DNA of 64,000 bases from the NCBI GenBank assembly GCA_014871385.1, contig CM026425.1, forward strand, positions 682,001-746,000, written 5' to 3'. Below, in pieces: positions 20,569 to 31,010 of the stretch (positions within the stretch are counted from its first letter, which is position 1; each line of letters begins with the position of its first letter). A program made the position numbers and the translations under genes. Origin of the DNA: Ceratodon purpureus. Its lineage: Eukaryota; Streptophyta; Bryopsida; Pseudoditrichales; Ditrichaceae. Below the pieces are notes generated by a model, which ran no database searches, was not told the DNA's origin, and worked only from the letters and a program-made list of their open reading frames with translations.

Positions 20569-23388
20569 ATGGAGTCATTCTCCGGCGCTGACGAGTTTCT
20601 GGCACCACAGTTTCCAACCTTACCGGACGATGTCGTTACTTGCGAAGGATTGCCTCGGTCGTCATGGATCACAAAAGCTGTTACGCTAGTGAACGAGTAT
20701 GGCTCTATTGTTGCCAAAGGAATTTGCCACAGCATCGACTCAGACCTTGTCATCGGAAGTGATGGAGCTCCGCTTGGAGATGATCAAGTAGCTGTTCAGA
20801 TTGCAGAGTCCTTGTGTGAAGATGATGTACCATCGGAATGGATGTTTTCATTACGTGCTTGGCATATCCGGAATGTATTCGTAAATGGTGCATCTCTCTA
20901 CGACCACGATCAAGTGGCTATCTACAATGCTGCTGTTTCTTCAATGCGGGGGAGGAAGCGTGTAGGAGTACGACCTTATGATAGTTCCAGAGTCCAGAGG
21001 GTTCCAAATCACCTTCCAAAGGCAGAGATGAAGTTATCTCCTGAGGCTATCGCTTCTGTATCCAGCGAAAGATGTTGTAGGTTGAACTGTGTTCAGTTTT
21101 ATCCACGACTAAAGATTGAAGCCCTACGAAATCAGTTCTGGAGAGATGGCACTGTGTACTTCAAGAAGCACACTCAACTTGATGTTCATAGGCAAATGCA
21201 CACTGACGTCGCTGGGAATCGCGTCGTTACACTTGAAGGTATTGATGTATGTCAAGTTGCTTGGTACAAGATACTTGGAGTATCGCGCACTAGCTTTTTC
21301 CGGCACCAAAGCCTTGCTGATGAAGGTGTAAGAGCAGAGCATCATGGAAATCTGGGGACTAAAAAGCCTCGTACTTACACCGTTCAAGCAAAAGCAACCT
21401 TGGGTTGTTTGCTTGAGAGCGTCGCAGATCAGATGCCCCATAGATCAAGAACCTTGGAGAATGGAGAGAAGGTAGTGTCAATGGCCCTTCCACCGTCATG
21501 GAAATGGAAAGACTCTTTGCCCCAAGTGAATATAGTGAACGGTCAACTGGGGCTGCGGAAGGTTTCCCTCTCAGGGATCAGCAATATCAGGCGGCGATCC
21601 TTCCCAGAGTTTTCAGTGAAGAGACCAGGAGATAATTTTGCACGTTGCGGTACATGTGATAAACTAAAATCGTTGAAATTAGCCAGTACGAAAGGTTCAA
21701 GAGCTGCGGATTTATGGGGAATGAAACTCCAGGAACACCTCGCTGCGCAACGAGCGCACAGAGAGTTGTACTACGCGAATCGATACAACTCTATCACAGA
21801 GCCTGACAATGTTGTCACTGTGATTCATGATAAAATGGATCACTCCAAAACTGCGTCCCCTGCGTACTCTCACAAGAACAAGGCCACTGATTCCTATTTT
21901 AAGTTACCGTTGCAAGTGACTGGAATGATTGCTCACGGACATGGTGATATACGATATGCTCACTATGGTTTGGATATATATCCTAGTGACTCAAATCACA
22001 CCGTAGGGAGTCTTGCTAAGCTCTTACGTGACCTTGAGTCTACACCAATGGCATGTTCAGGAGAGTTGTTTTCTGGTGATCGCATTGCACCTCTCTTTGA
22101 GGCCGTTTTGAATGGAGCCGACATTTGCAGGTCATCCCTTCCTCCGATTCCAAGAACAGTTGTCCCAGCAAAGCCTCTTCCTCCAATTCTAAATGTCTAG
22201 CTAGACAATGCCTGCTCTGATAATAAAAACAGATATATGTTGTGTTTTTTTTCTCTTCTTGTGGCTCGAGGTATCTTTCGAGAGGTTTATGTGAACTTCA
22301 TGCTTGTTGGACATACGCATGATGATATTGATGCTCTGTTTGGGCGTTGGAGTATGAAGCTTAGGAAAAATGACTACCCTACGATACCTTTGCTCATGAA
22401 ATCGTTTATGGATGCCGAATCGGAGCCTGTTATCCCTCACTTTATTGAAGAAGTGCCAGATTTCAAAGGATTTATTGAAGGTCATATTGCTTCAGGAGAT
22501 GAGGCTTTGGAAGGACATACCAATGCACAACAATTCAAATTCTATAAACATGCCAATGGATGGCCGATGATGCAGTATAAGATTGTTTGCACCGATAGTG
22601 ACTGGCTTCCAAAGGAGAATGGTGGCATTAAGTTGTGGAGTGAGCTTGCTGATGGAAGGCCAAGCTTGCCATTAGGGAGTCCAAATGCATTACCAGCGCA
22701 GTGCATGAAGAACAAGGACGAGATCGTTAGGGGAATCGGAGGTTTTATCAATCATTGGGATACCATGGCCAATGAAGACTTGTCAGGCGAGTTTCGAAGA
22801 AGAAATGAAGGGATTTCACAGTATTGGAAGGGGGTGCATCAGGCACTTACAGAGGATATTATATCGCCTTCTACGTTGAGGGATGGGTTCTGGCCGCTAT
22901 CTCGGTTTGCTCCGTCAGCTGAAGATGAGTACCTTGATGACGGCACCGTGCGTGACGCTTTCGGTATAGATGAGCCCTTCATCGGGCAACACCGTGATAG
23001 ACCAAACGCATCATTTCGGGTGGCTCGTGATGTTTTTGAGGGATATTTTCTTATTGTACGCCCTGCTGATGATGATTCACGACCCTTCTGGGTAGCTAGA
23101 GCAATGTCGAATCCTTTTGAAGACTCAATTAATCATCCCAATGCTATTAAAGTCCAGTACTGGAAACCAGTGTCTACCAAGGTAGATGTCGTAGAGTGTT
23201 ATGTCGGATGGAACTCTGGAAGATCCTTCCTATGGGAAGCAGATGAGGATCACACCCCTGAGTGGATTGATACCGATTCACTTATGACTAGTTGGAAATC
23301 AAAAATTAAACCTGGGAATCTAAATCCAAAAGTTCGTATTCCTGTACTTCAAAGAAATGTTATCTCAAATAGTTTGGTGAGGTTCTAG
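20569..23388 (+). pseudogene. large DDE-type transposase-like gene interrupted by one TAG
   Basis: An ATG at 20569, after acceptor TTTCCAG (20534), opens a frame of 939 codons to the TAG at 23386-23388. It is broken only by TAG at 22198-22200, and both halves are in the same frame. The N-terminal part has a Cys-rich segment, SSERCCRLNCVQFYP. The middle has a CGTCDKL zinc-type motif. The catalytic-looking core has HDKMDHSK (about 21828), LDNACSDNKNRY (22201) and VGHTHDDIDALFGRWS (about 22300), which suggests an RNase-H-like D-D-D/E nuclease. I recognise this as the plant and protist family usually annotated DUF7869. The stop falls directly before the second acidic motif and removes half of the core unless it is read through. 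It is the best candidate for the element's own transposase. No intron is needed inside the frame. Confidence 0.7.
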
Positions 23389-23394
23389 ACCCTT

Positions 23395-23818
23395 GAAGTA
23401 TAATTCATTTAGCTCGATGTGAGCTAAATACTACGGTGCTCTGAAGTTTAAGTATAATTCATTTAGCTTGATGTGAGCTAAATACTGCAGTTCTAGGAAG
23501 TTCAAATAGAATTTATTTAGCTTGATGTGAGCTAGATACTACGGTGATATGAAGTTAAAATATAAATCATTTAGCTCGATGTGAGCTAAATACTTCGGTG
23601 CTCTGAAGTTTAAGTATAATTCATTTAGCTTGATGTGAGCTAAATACTGCAGTGCTCTGAAGGTAAAGTATAAATCATTTAGCTTGATGTGAGCTAAATA
23701 CTACGGTGCTCTGAAGTTTAAGTACAGTTCATTTAGCTTGATGTGAGCTAAATACTGCAGTGCTCTGAAGGTAAAGTATAATTCATTTAGCTTGATGTGA
23801 GCTAAATACTACGGTGCT
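23395..23818. repeat. TTTAGCTTGATGTGAGCTAAAT tandem array, about 59-bp period (left part)
   Basis: About eight units, each with an imperfect version of the element palindrome (TTTAGCTTGATGTGAGCTAA) and the spacer TACTGCAGTGCTCTGAAGTTTAAG. The array starts directly after the transposase-like stop codon and is interrupted at 23818 by a solo LTR. Confidence 0.9.
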
Positions 23819-25579
23819 TGTGAGCTGACTTTTTTTGAGAAAAGTCCTTTTCAGCAAAAACAGTGTAAATAGGACCAAGTTACCATGTCAATTTGAAATC
23901 CAAGTAGATAGTGGCTGTAGAAATCTGGTTGAGAGTCAAATGGACAATAGTGTAGAATTCAGGGGACATGACCCTACCTAGAGACACGACTCGTCAAATT
24001 GACTCTACGTACAGGCGCACCTTTTAGAAATTAAGGCATAACTAGGAATTAAGGAAGAAGAAAGAATTACTTCACCACACCACACAACACTGTGTGAGTG
24101 ATAGTCACATTATGTAAAAAATATAAAAATAGAATTCCATTGTCTAATTGATTGTCAACTTGACTCTGAGTAGCTCACTGTATAATTGAATCACAATGCT
24201 CTTTGTCAATTTGAACTATAGCCTCGATGCACAGTGTATTAATCTGCAGAACTGTAGAATCATAATGGAAAACTGGAGCAAGCTGATTACTGTCTAATTG
24301 ATTTGCAAAGCTTACTGTCAAATTGAAACTGCAGATCTGCTGAACAGTGAATTTATATGTAGTCCATGGGAGATAGAATGAATAGTTTGATCAAAGGGCT
24401 ACTGTCTAATTGACAAATTGAATTCATATTGCTTGCTGCATAATGTCTAGTTAACACTGGTCAAATGGACAAGATGGTGGTTCGGTATGCATCCATGGGC
24501 ATGCATACATTGTCAACTTGACTTGCATGGACCATGTCTAATTGACACAGTGGAGAGTTGGTGAGAGTTACAGTGAATGTGGTGACTCACACTGGATACT
24601 GTTTATTTGAACACTGGATACTGTCTATTTGAAATCAAAGATATTGATGGAGCACAGTGAACAGTGAGGGAATTTGTCTATTTGAACTCAGAACGAAGGA
24701 AAGAGTTACTGAGTGAATAGAAAATAGAAATTATGGAAAATAAACACAACAGTTTGTCCAATTGACAATTGCATTGTTGTGAATGGGAATTATGGAGAAT
24801 GAGAGTTCCATGTGAGTACTGGAACAGTGAAGTGAGTATTACTTGATAGTCTTTTAAATTAGATTGGCCATCTGAAATAGAAGACTGAGAATGACTTAGA
24901 ATTAATGGAAGCCAGATTGAGTACATTGATGGATAAAAGTGACATTAATTATTAAGGAGTGATCAGCCTTAGTGATTATTAGTTCTCATTATAGTAAAAC
25001 TTGAATGTATTCAATTGGAGTATAGTGCAGTCATTGTAATTGAGTAATACAATTGAGAAGTATAGTTGTGATGAATGGTAGAGTTGGAGTATGATTGAAT
25101 GTGAATGAGTAGACAGTGATTACATGTCTATTTGAAATGCGATGGATGGGAGGAAAAAGATGAAGACAAGCAAGGAGTTGCTTGAGATAAGTTAATCTAT
25201 CATAACATATCCCAAAGCATCATTCATAGGCATAAATAGGTTGAACACTAGATTCTAACCTAGTAATGAATGAACTTGCATATGCATAATAAATGCATTG
25301 TCTAATTGAACTTGGAAGGGAGTGATGGCAATAAACCGAGAGATGGTACTTGTCAATTTGAACTCCCATTACCCTTGAACCAATTGAGAGTTTGGATTAC
25401 TTGGGTTTTATGTGACTTGGGGTAATTAAGACATTAGAGTTATAAAGAGATTCTTTTAAGGAAATACTTTGCATTCTATACATTCTTTACTTACTACAGT
25501 GACCTTTAGTTACGTTAAAAGCTAAACGAAAAGACCTATTCCCATGACTTACCACTATTTGTAAATTTTACCAATTACA
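23819..25579. mobile_element. solo LTR (1,761 bp) flanked by GTGCT duplication
   Basis: The insert begins TGTGAGCTGAC and ends CCAATTACA (TG...CA ends). It is flanked by GTGCT on both sides (23814-23818 and 25580-25584), and it splits a tandem array whose consensus reads straight across the joined flanks. No coding sequence is seen. Inside are more than a dozen copies of TGTCWAWTTGA-type motifs. The absence of internal retrotransposon genes fits a solo LTR left by LTR-LTR recombination. GTGCT is also part of the array unit, as expected for a target duplication. Confidence 0.7.
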
Positions 25580-25960
25580 GTGCTCTGAAGTTTAAGTACA
25601 ATTCATTTAGCTTGATGTGAGCTAAATACTGCAGTTTTAGGTAGTTAAAGTATAATTCATTTAGCTTGATGTGAGCTAAATACTGCAGTGCTCTGAAGGT
25701 AAAGTATAAATCATTTAGCTTGATGTGAGCTAAATACTACGGTGCTCTGAAGTTTAAGTACAATTCATTTAGCTTGATGTGAGCTAAATACTGCAGTTTT
25801 AGGTAGTTAAAGTATAATTCATTTAGCTTGATGTAAGCTAAATACTATTGTGCTATGAGTTAAAGTTTACTTCATTTAGCTAGATGTGAGCTAAGAACTA
25901 CGGTGCTATGAAGTTTAAGTATCTTTATTTAAGCTTGATATGAGCTGAATCGTAGGACAA
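25580..25960. repeat. 59-bp palindrome array (right part)
   Basis: Six to seven further units of the same TTTAGCTTGATGTGAGCTAA array resume after the solo LTR and decay towards 25960. Confidence 0.85.
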
Positions 25961-26579
25961 CTTCTTTGTATAATGAAGTTTGTCATATTAGGAGGATAAG
26001 TCGTTACTATTTGTATGTTGTAAACGTTATTGGATTATATTATGTGCACTATGATTTTTAGACAAACTGCTGTGATATGAGGGCAGAAACTGTCTAATTT
26101 GTACATCATTTTTAAGCTTCAAGGTTGTGAAGTTTAATATTAATTATAAATTCCAGACAGTATACTGCTCACATGCAGTTCAAATATGTTGTGTTGTCGT
26201 GGAAGACTTTATATTCTCTAATTTTATTATAACAGAGTCATTTCCCATTCATGAGAACATCGTGCAAATTGCCATTCTACATTTGTTGGAATTGTTCTAG
26301 CAACAGTCATTATGAGGAATTAGTTGACTCTGAGCTAACCCTGGAACCTCTCACACTTTACAGTGACATGTATGATATTTTGACATGCTTAAATTGCTTA
26401 AATTGCTTAAAATGTCCTATTATGAAGCAATAAGCAACAATAATTTATATTGCAACTCCTACTGTATGATGCAATGTGTAAAAAATGGTTGATTAAAAGA
26501 ACACTGTATGGATTTTTGGTCCCAATATAATGAAAGTCCCATTATAGTTGATACAATTTTAGGTCTATTTTAAGCACTA
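25961..26579. other. AT-rich spacer
   Basis: No gene is seen. A short triplication of TTAAATTGCTTAAA-like sequence lies near 26390-26410. Confidence 0.4.
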
Positions 26580-28480
26580 TATTAATTTGGGACTTCCAAA
26601 AGTCCCATTTTAATGAATATGGTGTTAATAAAATAAAATGTTCATGAGTCTGTTTTCGGAGCATTGCATGAGGTGTGGGGACCCGTTCAAGTGTGATCGC
26701 CACCGATCAAACCTTTTGAGGCCTTCGAATTGCACAAGAATCAGCGAGTTGTAGTATAGAAATTTCTCCAAAAACATAAATTCCTGAAAAAACAAAATGT
26801 TTATGAGGCGGTTTTGTGGAGCATTGCATGAGGTGTGGGGACCCCTTCAAGTGTGCTCGCCACCAATCAAACCTTTTGAGGCCTTGAAATTGCATCAAAT
26901 TCAGCGAGCAATAGTGTAGAATTTACCTTCAAAACAGAATTTCCCGAAAAAATAAAATTTTCATGGAACAGTTTTTGTGAGCTTTGCATGAGGTGTATGG
27001 ACCCCCTCAACTGTGCTCGGCACAAAGCAAACTTTATAAGGGCTCCAAAACCTCCTTAGAATCACCAAGTAGGACCATCAAAATGAATGTTGTTAGCAAA
27101 TTTCCAAACAATCAAGAGGCTTTTCTGCTGCAACTTACAGGGTATTAGGGACGCCTTGGAGTGTTTTTCCCACCAAAAACACCTCATGCGATTCAACATT
27201 CTCTGAAAAACGAGTCATTTACTACAATATTGCTTTCAACACTTCTTGCGAGCCTTCACCTAGCTGAATTTGATGCAATTTCAAGGCCTCAAAAGGTTTG
27301 ATCGGTGGCAAGCACACTTGAAGGGGTCCCCACACCTCATGCAATGCTCCACAAAACCGCCTCATAAACATTTTGTTTTTTCAGGAATTTATGTTTTTGG
27401 AGAAATTTCTATACTACAACTCGCTGATTCTCGTGCAATTCGAAGGCCTCAAAAGGTTTGATCGGTGGCGATCACACTTGAACGGGTCCCCACACCTCAT
27501 GCAATGCTCCAAAAACAGACTCATGAACATTTTATTTTATTGGAAAATTTATGTTCTGGAAATGATTCCTACACTATAGCTCGCAGATTTTGATGCAAAT
27601 TGGAGGCCTCAAAAGGTCTGATCGGTGGCGATCACACTTATAAGGGTCCCCACACCTCATGCAAAGCTCTCAAAATTCACTCATGAATAATTTATTTTAT
27701 TGGGAATTTTTGTTTTGGCAGTGATTTTTATACTACTGCTCGCTGATTTTGATGCAAATCCAAGGCCTCAAAGGTTTGATCGGTGGCGATCACACTTGAA
27801 GGGGTCCCCACACCTCATGGAATGCTCCCAAAAATCGTCTCTTGAACATTTTAATTTTTCGGAATTTTTTTTTTTTGGATTGATTTCTACACTACTACCT
27901 GTTAATTCTGATTCAATTCCAAGGCCTCAAAAGGTTTGATCGGTGGCGAGCACACTTGAAGGGGTCCCCACACCTCATGCAATGCTCTCAAAAACCGATT
28001 TATGAACATTTTATTTTTTTGGGAATTTCTATTTCAGGAGTGATTTCTATACTATAGCTCGGTGATTTGATAGAATATTTGGAGCCACAAAAAGTTTTAT
28101 CAGGCCAAGTATACCTTTAATGAGGCACTAAATCTCATGAAATTTGTTTCAATGACCTTCAAATGAACACTTCAATATTTAAAGAAATTAGATTTTTATT
28201 AATCATATTGTTTTTAAGACAATACGGACCAATGTGTTTAATAGAGAATTTAGGCCCAAGTCATATATAATGGCTTTTACAAAATGATAATATTAAAAAA
28301 ATAGTCATTTTTGGATCAATTTTGATGTTGTTTGGGGGCCCAAAACATTAAACAACATTTTCCAATTTTTTAAAATTTTATAATTTTTAAGTAGAATGAC
28401 GTGAGATTGCGACCAAACATCTTGCTCTTGCATTGCGTGCTTGGTGTTATAACTAAGTTCCACAATCCATAATTTTTTGT
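26580..28480. repeat. right terminal inverted repeat, expanded and folded back
   Basis: The outer part (about 27540-28480) is the inverted copy of the left repeat. The inner part carries extra copies of the 170-bp GCATGAGGTGTGGGGACC unit. The block 26640-27000 is inverted relative to 27250-27530, and the two arms are almost identical (63-codon frames in each differ at only four residues), which forms a hairpin around a 250-300-bp loop. The inner edge, ATGAATATGGTGTTAAT (about 26610), again matches the inner edge of the left repeat. Confidence 0.75.
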
Positions 28481-28484
28481 AGAA

Positions 28485-28540
28485 CCGCACCACCTTTCAT
28501 CACCGCACCACCTTTCGTCACCGCACCACCTTTCGTCAGC
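28485..28540. repeat. 18-bp tandem repeat, three copies
   Basis: CCGCACCACCTTTCGTCA is repeated three times with one mismatch, starting directly outside the right end of the giant element. Confidence 0.85.
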
Positions 28541-29360
28541 GCCTCACCTAGTCACCCTCCCCGAGCTGCAGCAAATCCATGTAAGTTTTTTCACCCTCTC
28601 TGCAAAAACATATTTAATCAATTCACCAAACACACCAAAAGAACCAAAATTCCTTACACTGATTTGCAATTCCTTGAACAATTTGTATCACACCATATCC
28701 ACACAACACATGCATGTCACCAATTTTTGCCCCTCACATTCTCACCAATTCACTGTAAACTATTAAATAACAAATCCAAGTAGATTCCTGCGTAGCAATC
28801 TATGGGAGAATTGAAGCAAACAATTGCGGCAGATCAATAGCGTCGACAGCTCTGTTGGCAGCTGCCGCTGGCCGCCCACCAATTTCTCCACGTCCACGCG
28901 TCGCTAACACCTGGTCGTCTCCTCACACAAAACTTGCTACCAAAAACTCTGAGACAAGCCGCACCTCTCCCGATTAGGGCACCAATAATTAAACTCTGCC
29001 CTAGCTGGAACGTCTCCAAACCCACGCGACACCAGCGCCTGAGAGAAAGAACAGTAACCACACCTAGAAAAAACCAAAGCAAAGAAATGCAAAAGACAAG
29101 CAAAGCTCGCCTTTGGTAGGCGGGTTGCTCTGCTGCACCGTGAGCTGCTGTGCTCCACCGAGAGTTGCTTCGCGGTAGGAGAAGTGCTCTACTTTGCTAC
29201 ACATTTGTCTCGGCACCCTCCTCTCCTTCAAACCCAAGATCGTTTCATAACCCTAACCCACCCCGTGGATTGTAGCAGCTCGGCACAAACTCCCCCCGTG
29301 CTGCCGTCACCACACCCCCGCAGCGCCTCCAAACACCCTCGCAACACCCCTCCACCAGCC
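28541..29360. other. spacer, GC-rich in its second half
   Basis: No convincing gene. Open frames on both strands at 28.83-29.16 kb overlap one another and lack motifs. It may be a promoter or leader for the short frame that follows. Confidence 0.3.
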
Positions 29361-29364
29361 CAGC

Positions 29365-29517
29365 ATGGACGCCTCATTGACGTTTCTTGCATGCTTCAGA
29401 GACGACGACATCATGGAGGTTGATTCGCCATTCCAGAGTTTGGAAAAGCTCCTGGCTGCCAAGGCTAAAGAGAAACTCGCTTTGGGCAGTAGCAAGAATC
29501 CTGGGATGCAGCGACTG
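29365..29517 (+). CDS. short ORF, possible first exon
   Basis: The ATG at 29365 gives a 50-residue peptide beginning MDASLTFLACFRDDDIMEVD and continuing with a Lys/Ala/Leu-rich helix (EKLLAAKAKEKLALG) before a stop. Its composition looks more like protein than the surrounding frames. It may be a first exon with a donor hidden before the stop. No family is recognised and no downstream exon could be joined. Confidence 0.25.
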
Positions 29518-29767
29518 TAGCATCTCCCTCTGCCCCAACCCCGCACCACCGTGCCACTATCTGCTCTACTGTCCTCGACAACGCCCACCAACACTCCCTA
29601 TGGCTCGGTTTCCACCTGCTCTTGCAATACGCCGCGCTACACGGTGAAGCTGACAAGGGCTCGGGTGGGGCGTGCCCGCGGGTCGCAGGGATGACACCGT
29701 GTCGCTCGCCACGGACTCTCGTTGACCCTGCCGCTCGCCACCTTCACCAGCTCCGAGCTCGTGGCCA

Positions 29768-29945
29768 TCAAGTCTGCTCGGTGCCGATCAAACTTGAACG
29801 TGATCAAGTCTGCTTGTTGTGGAGCAGACTTGAACACGTTGAAGTCTGCTCGTTGCGGAGTAGACTTGAACACGCTGAAGTCTGCTCGTTGCGGAGTAGA
29901 CTTGAACACGCTGAAGTCTGCTCCGCACCTAGTAGACTTCAACGT
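29768..29945 (+). repeat. 36-bp minisatellite, about four to five units, open in several frames
   Basis: The unit TTGAACACGCTGAAGTCTGC plus TCGTTGCGGAGTAGAC recurs with a 36-bp period. Because 36 is divisible by 3, all frames repeat a 12-residue unit: plus-strand readings give VDLNTLKSARCG in one frame and LEHAEVCSLRSR in another. Any coding role is unproven. Confidence 0.8.
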
Positions 29946-31010
29946 GTACAAGTCTCTTTGTCATTTTCTTTGTATTTACATTCCCATTGAACCCTGTCAC
30001 GCCCATTTCCTCCTATTGTTGTCATTAGTCCCATCCATTTTGAATTTTCATTTAAACCCTCCATTATATGTTTTCCCCGTTCCTTTCAGCACTTCAATTT
30101 CATTTATATTTCTGTTTATCCCATTCCATTCACCTTAAACCGTTTCATTTTCTTTTCATTTTGACCTCTTCATTCTCACATTCTTCCAAACCTTTTTCCC
30201 TTCCCATTTTCGCTTCCATATTCATTTTCGTATTCTCTTCTATTTCCATTTAGACTCCTAGGTTTTCTTTATTCATTTTCATTTTCATTCTCGATTTCAT
30301 TTTTACCTTAGATTCTGATTAACCCTTCTCACTCTAATTTTCCCACGTCACCTTTGATTATTCCTATCATTTAAACTGTTATTTAAACCCCCGCTTTGAT
30401 GTGAATTTTCCACCCCTTTCTCCATTCTATCACCAAATTCAGTTCTACCTTTCCAATTCTATTCCTCCGTAATCCCTTTCATTTTGTTTTTAATTTTCAT
30501 TCCCATTTTCAGCCCTCTTCCTTTCCTTTTTTTCCTTTCACTCTCAAACCCCCTCAAATCGTTCCATTCCCATCTATAGTTTCATCTCCCACTTCGGTTT
30601 TCATTCCCATTCTAACTTTCCATTTCCCATTCTTTGCTTTGCCCTTTCACTTCCCTTCACTCTCGCACCCTCTTCCATTTTTCATTTCCATTTTTACCTT
30701 TACTTTGAAGATGATCCTTTCTTTTTCATGTGGAGTCTGTCATTATCATCTTAATTAATTTATATTCCCTCATTTTTTCCATTTATCCCTTGCACTCCCA
30801 CTGTTTATTTTCTTTTTCATTTCCATTATCATTCTCTTATTGTTTTCCATCTCTATTTTATCTTTCATTTATCCCTTTTTTCATTTCTATTTTCATTTTT
30901 GAGTTCTTATTAATTTTTGTTTCCGTTTTGATTTTCTTTTTTCCCTTCCACTCTCATATTCCTTTTAACAAACCAGTACCTGGACCTCCTCAGCTTGTAC
31001 AACATGTGTA
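29946..31010. other. pyrimidine-rich low-complexity tract
   Basis: About 1 kb of C/T-rich sequence on the plus strand (TTTCATTTCCATT-like words) with no tandem period I can define. Long plus-strand frames here are artefacts of composition. Confidence 0.6.

Larger units (their letters stand above)
1902..28480. mobile_element. giant TIR-bounded DNA transposon (about 26.6 kb)
   Basis: The left segment 1902-2707 and the right segment about 26580-28480 are inverted copies of each other. The outermost bases read ACAAAACATTATG (left) and, on the complement of the right end, ACAAAAAATTATG, and both continue into ATTGTGGAACTTAG. Further in, about 270 bp (2400-2690 against the complement of 27540-27800) match almost base for base. 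The unit contains a DDE-type transposase-like gene (20569-23388), a ParB/methyltransferase-like gene on the opposite strand, an FCP1-like frame and a private palindromic repeat family. I could not find a clear target-site duplication, so the exact ends are uncertain by several bases. The superfamily is not assigned. That this is a single mobile unit is an inference from the inverted ends and the confinement of the palindrome. Confidence 0.7.

Noticed and set aside
1893-28489. A 9-bp target-site duplication for the giant element (CTAGCTTTC against AGAACCGCA)
   Set aside because: The flanks do not match in any register I tried, so no duplication is claimed.
26707-28493. Repeated 60-80-codon frames (GLKRFDRWxxHLKGSPHLMQC and similar) on both strands
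   Set aside because: They are translations of the 170-bp unit in the terminal repeat and occur in inverted copies on opposite strands; no start or splice logic.
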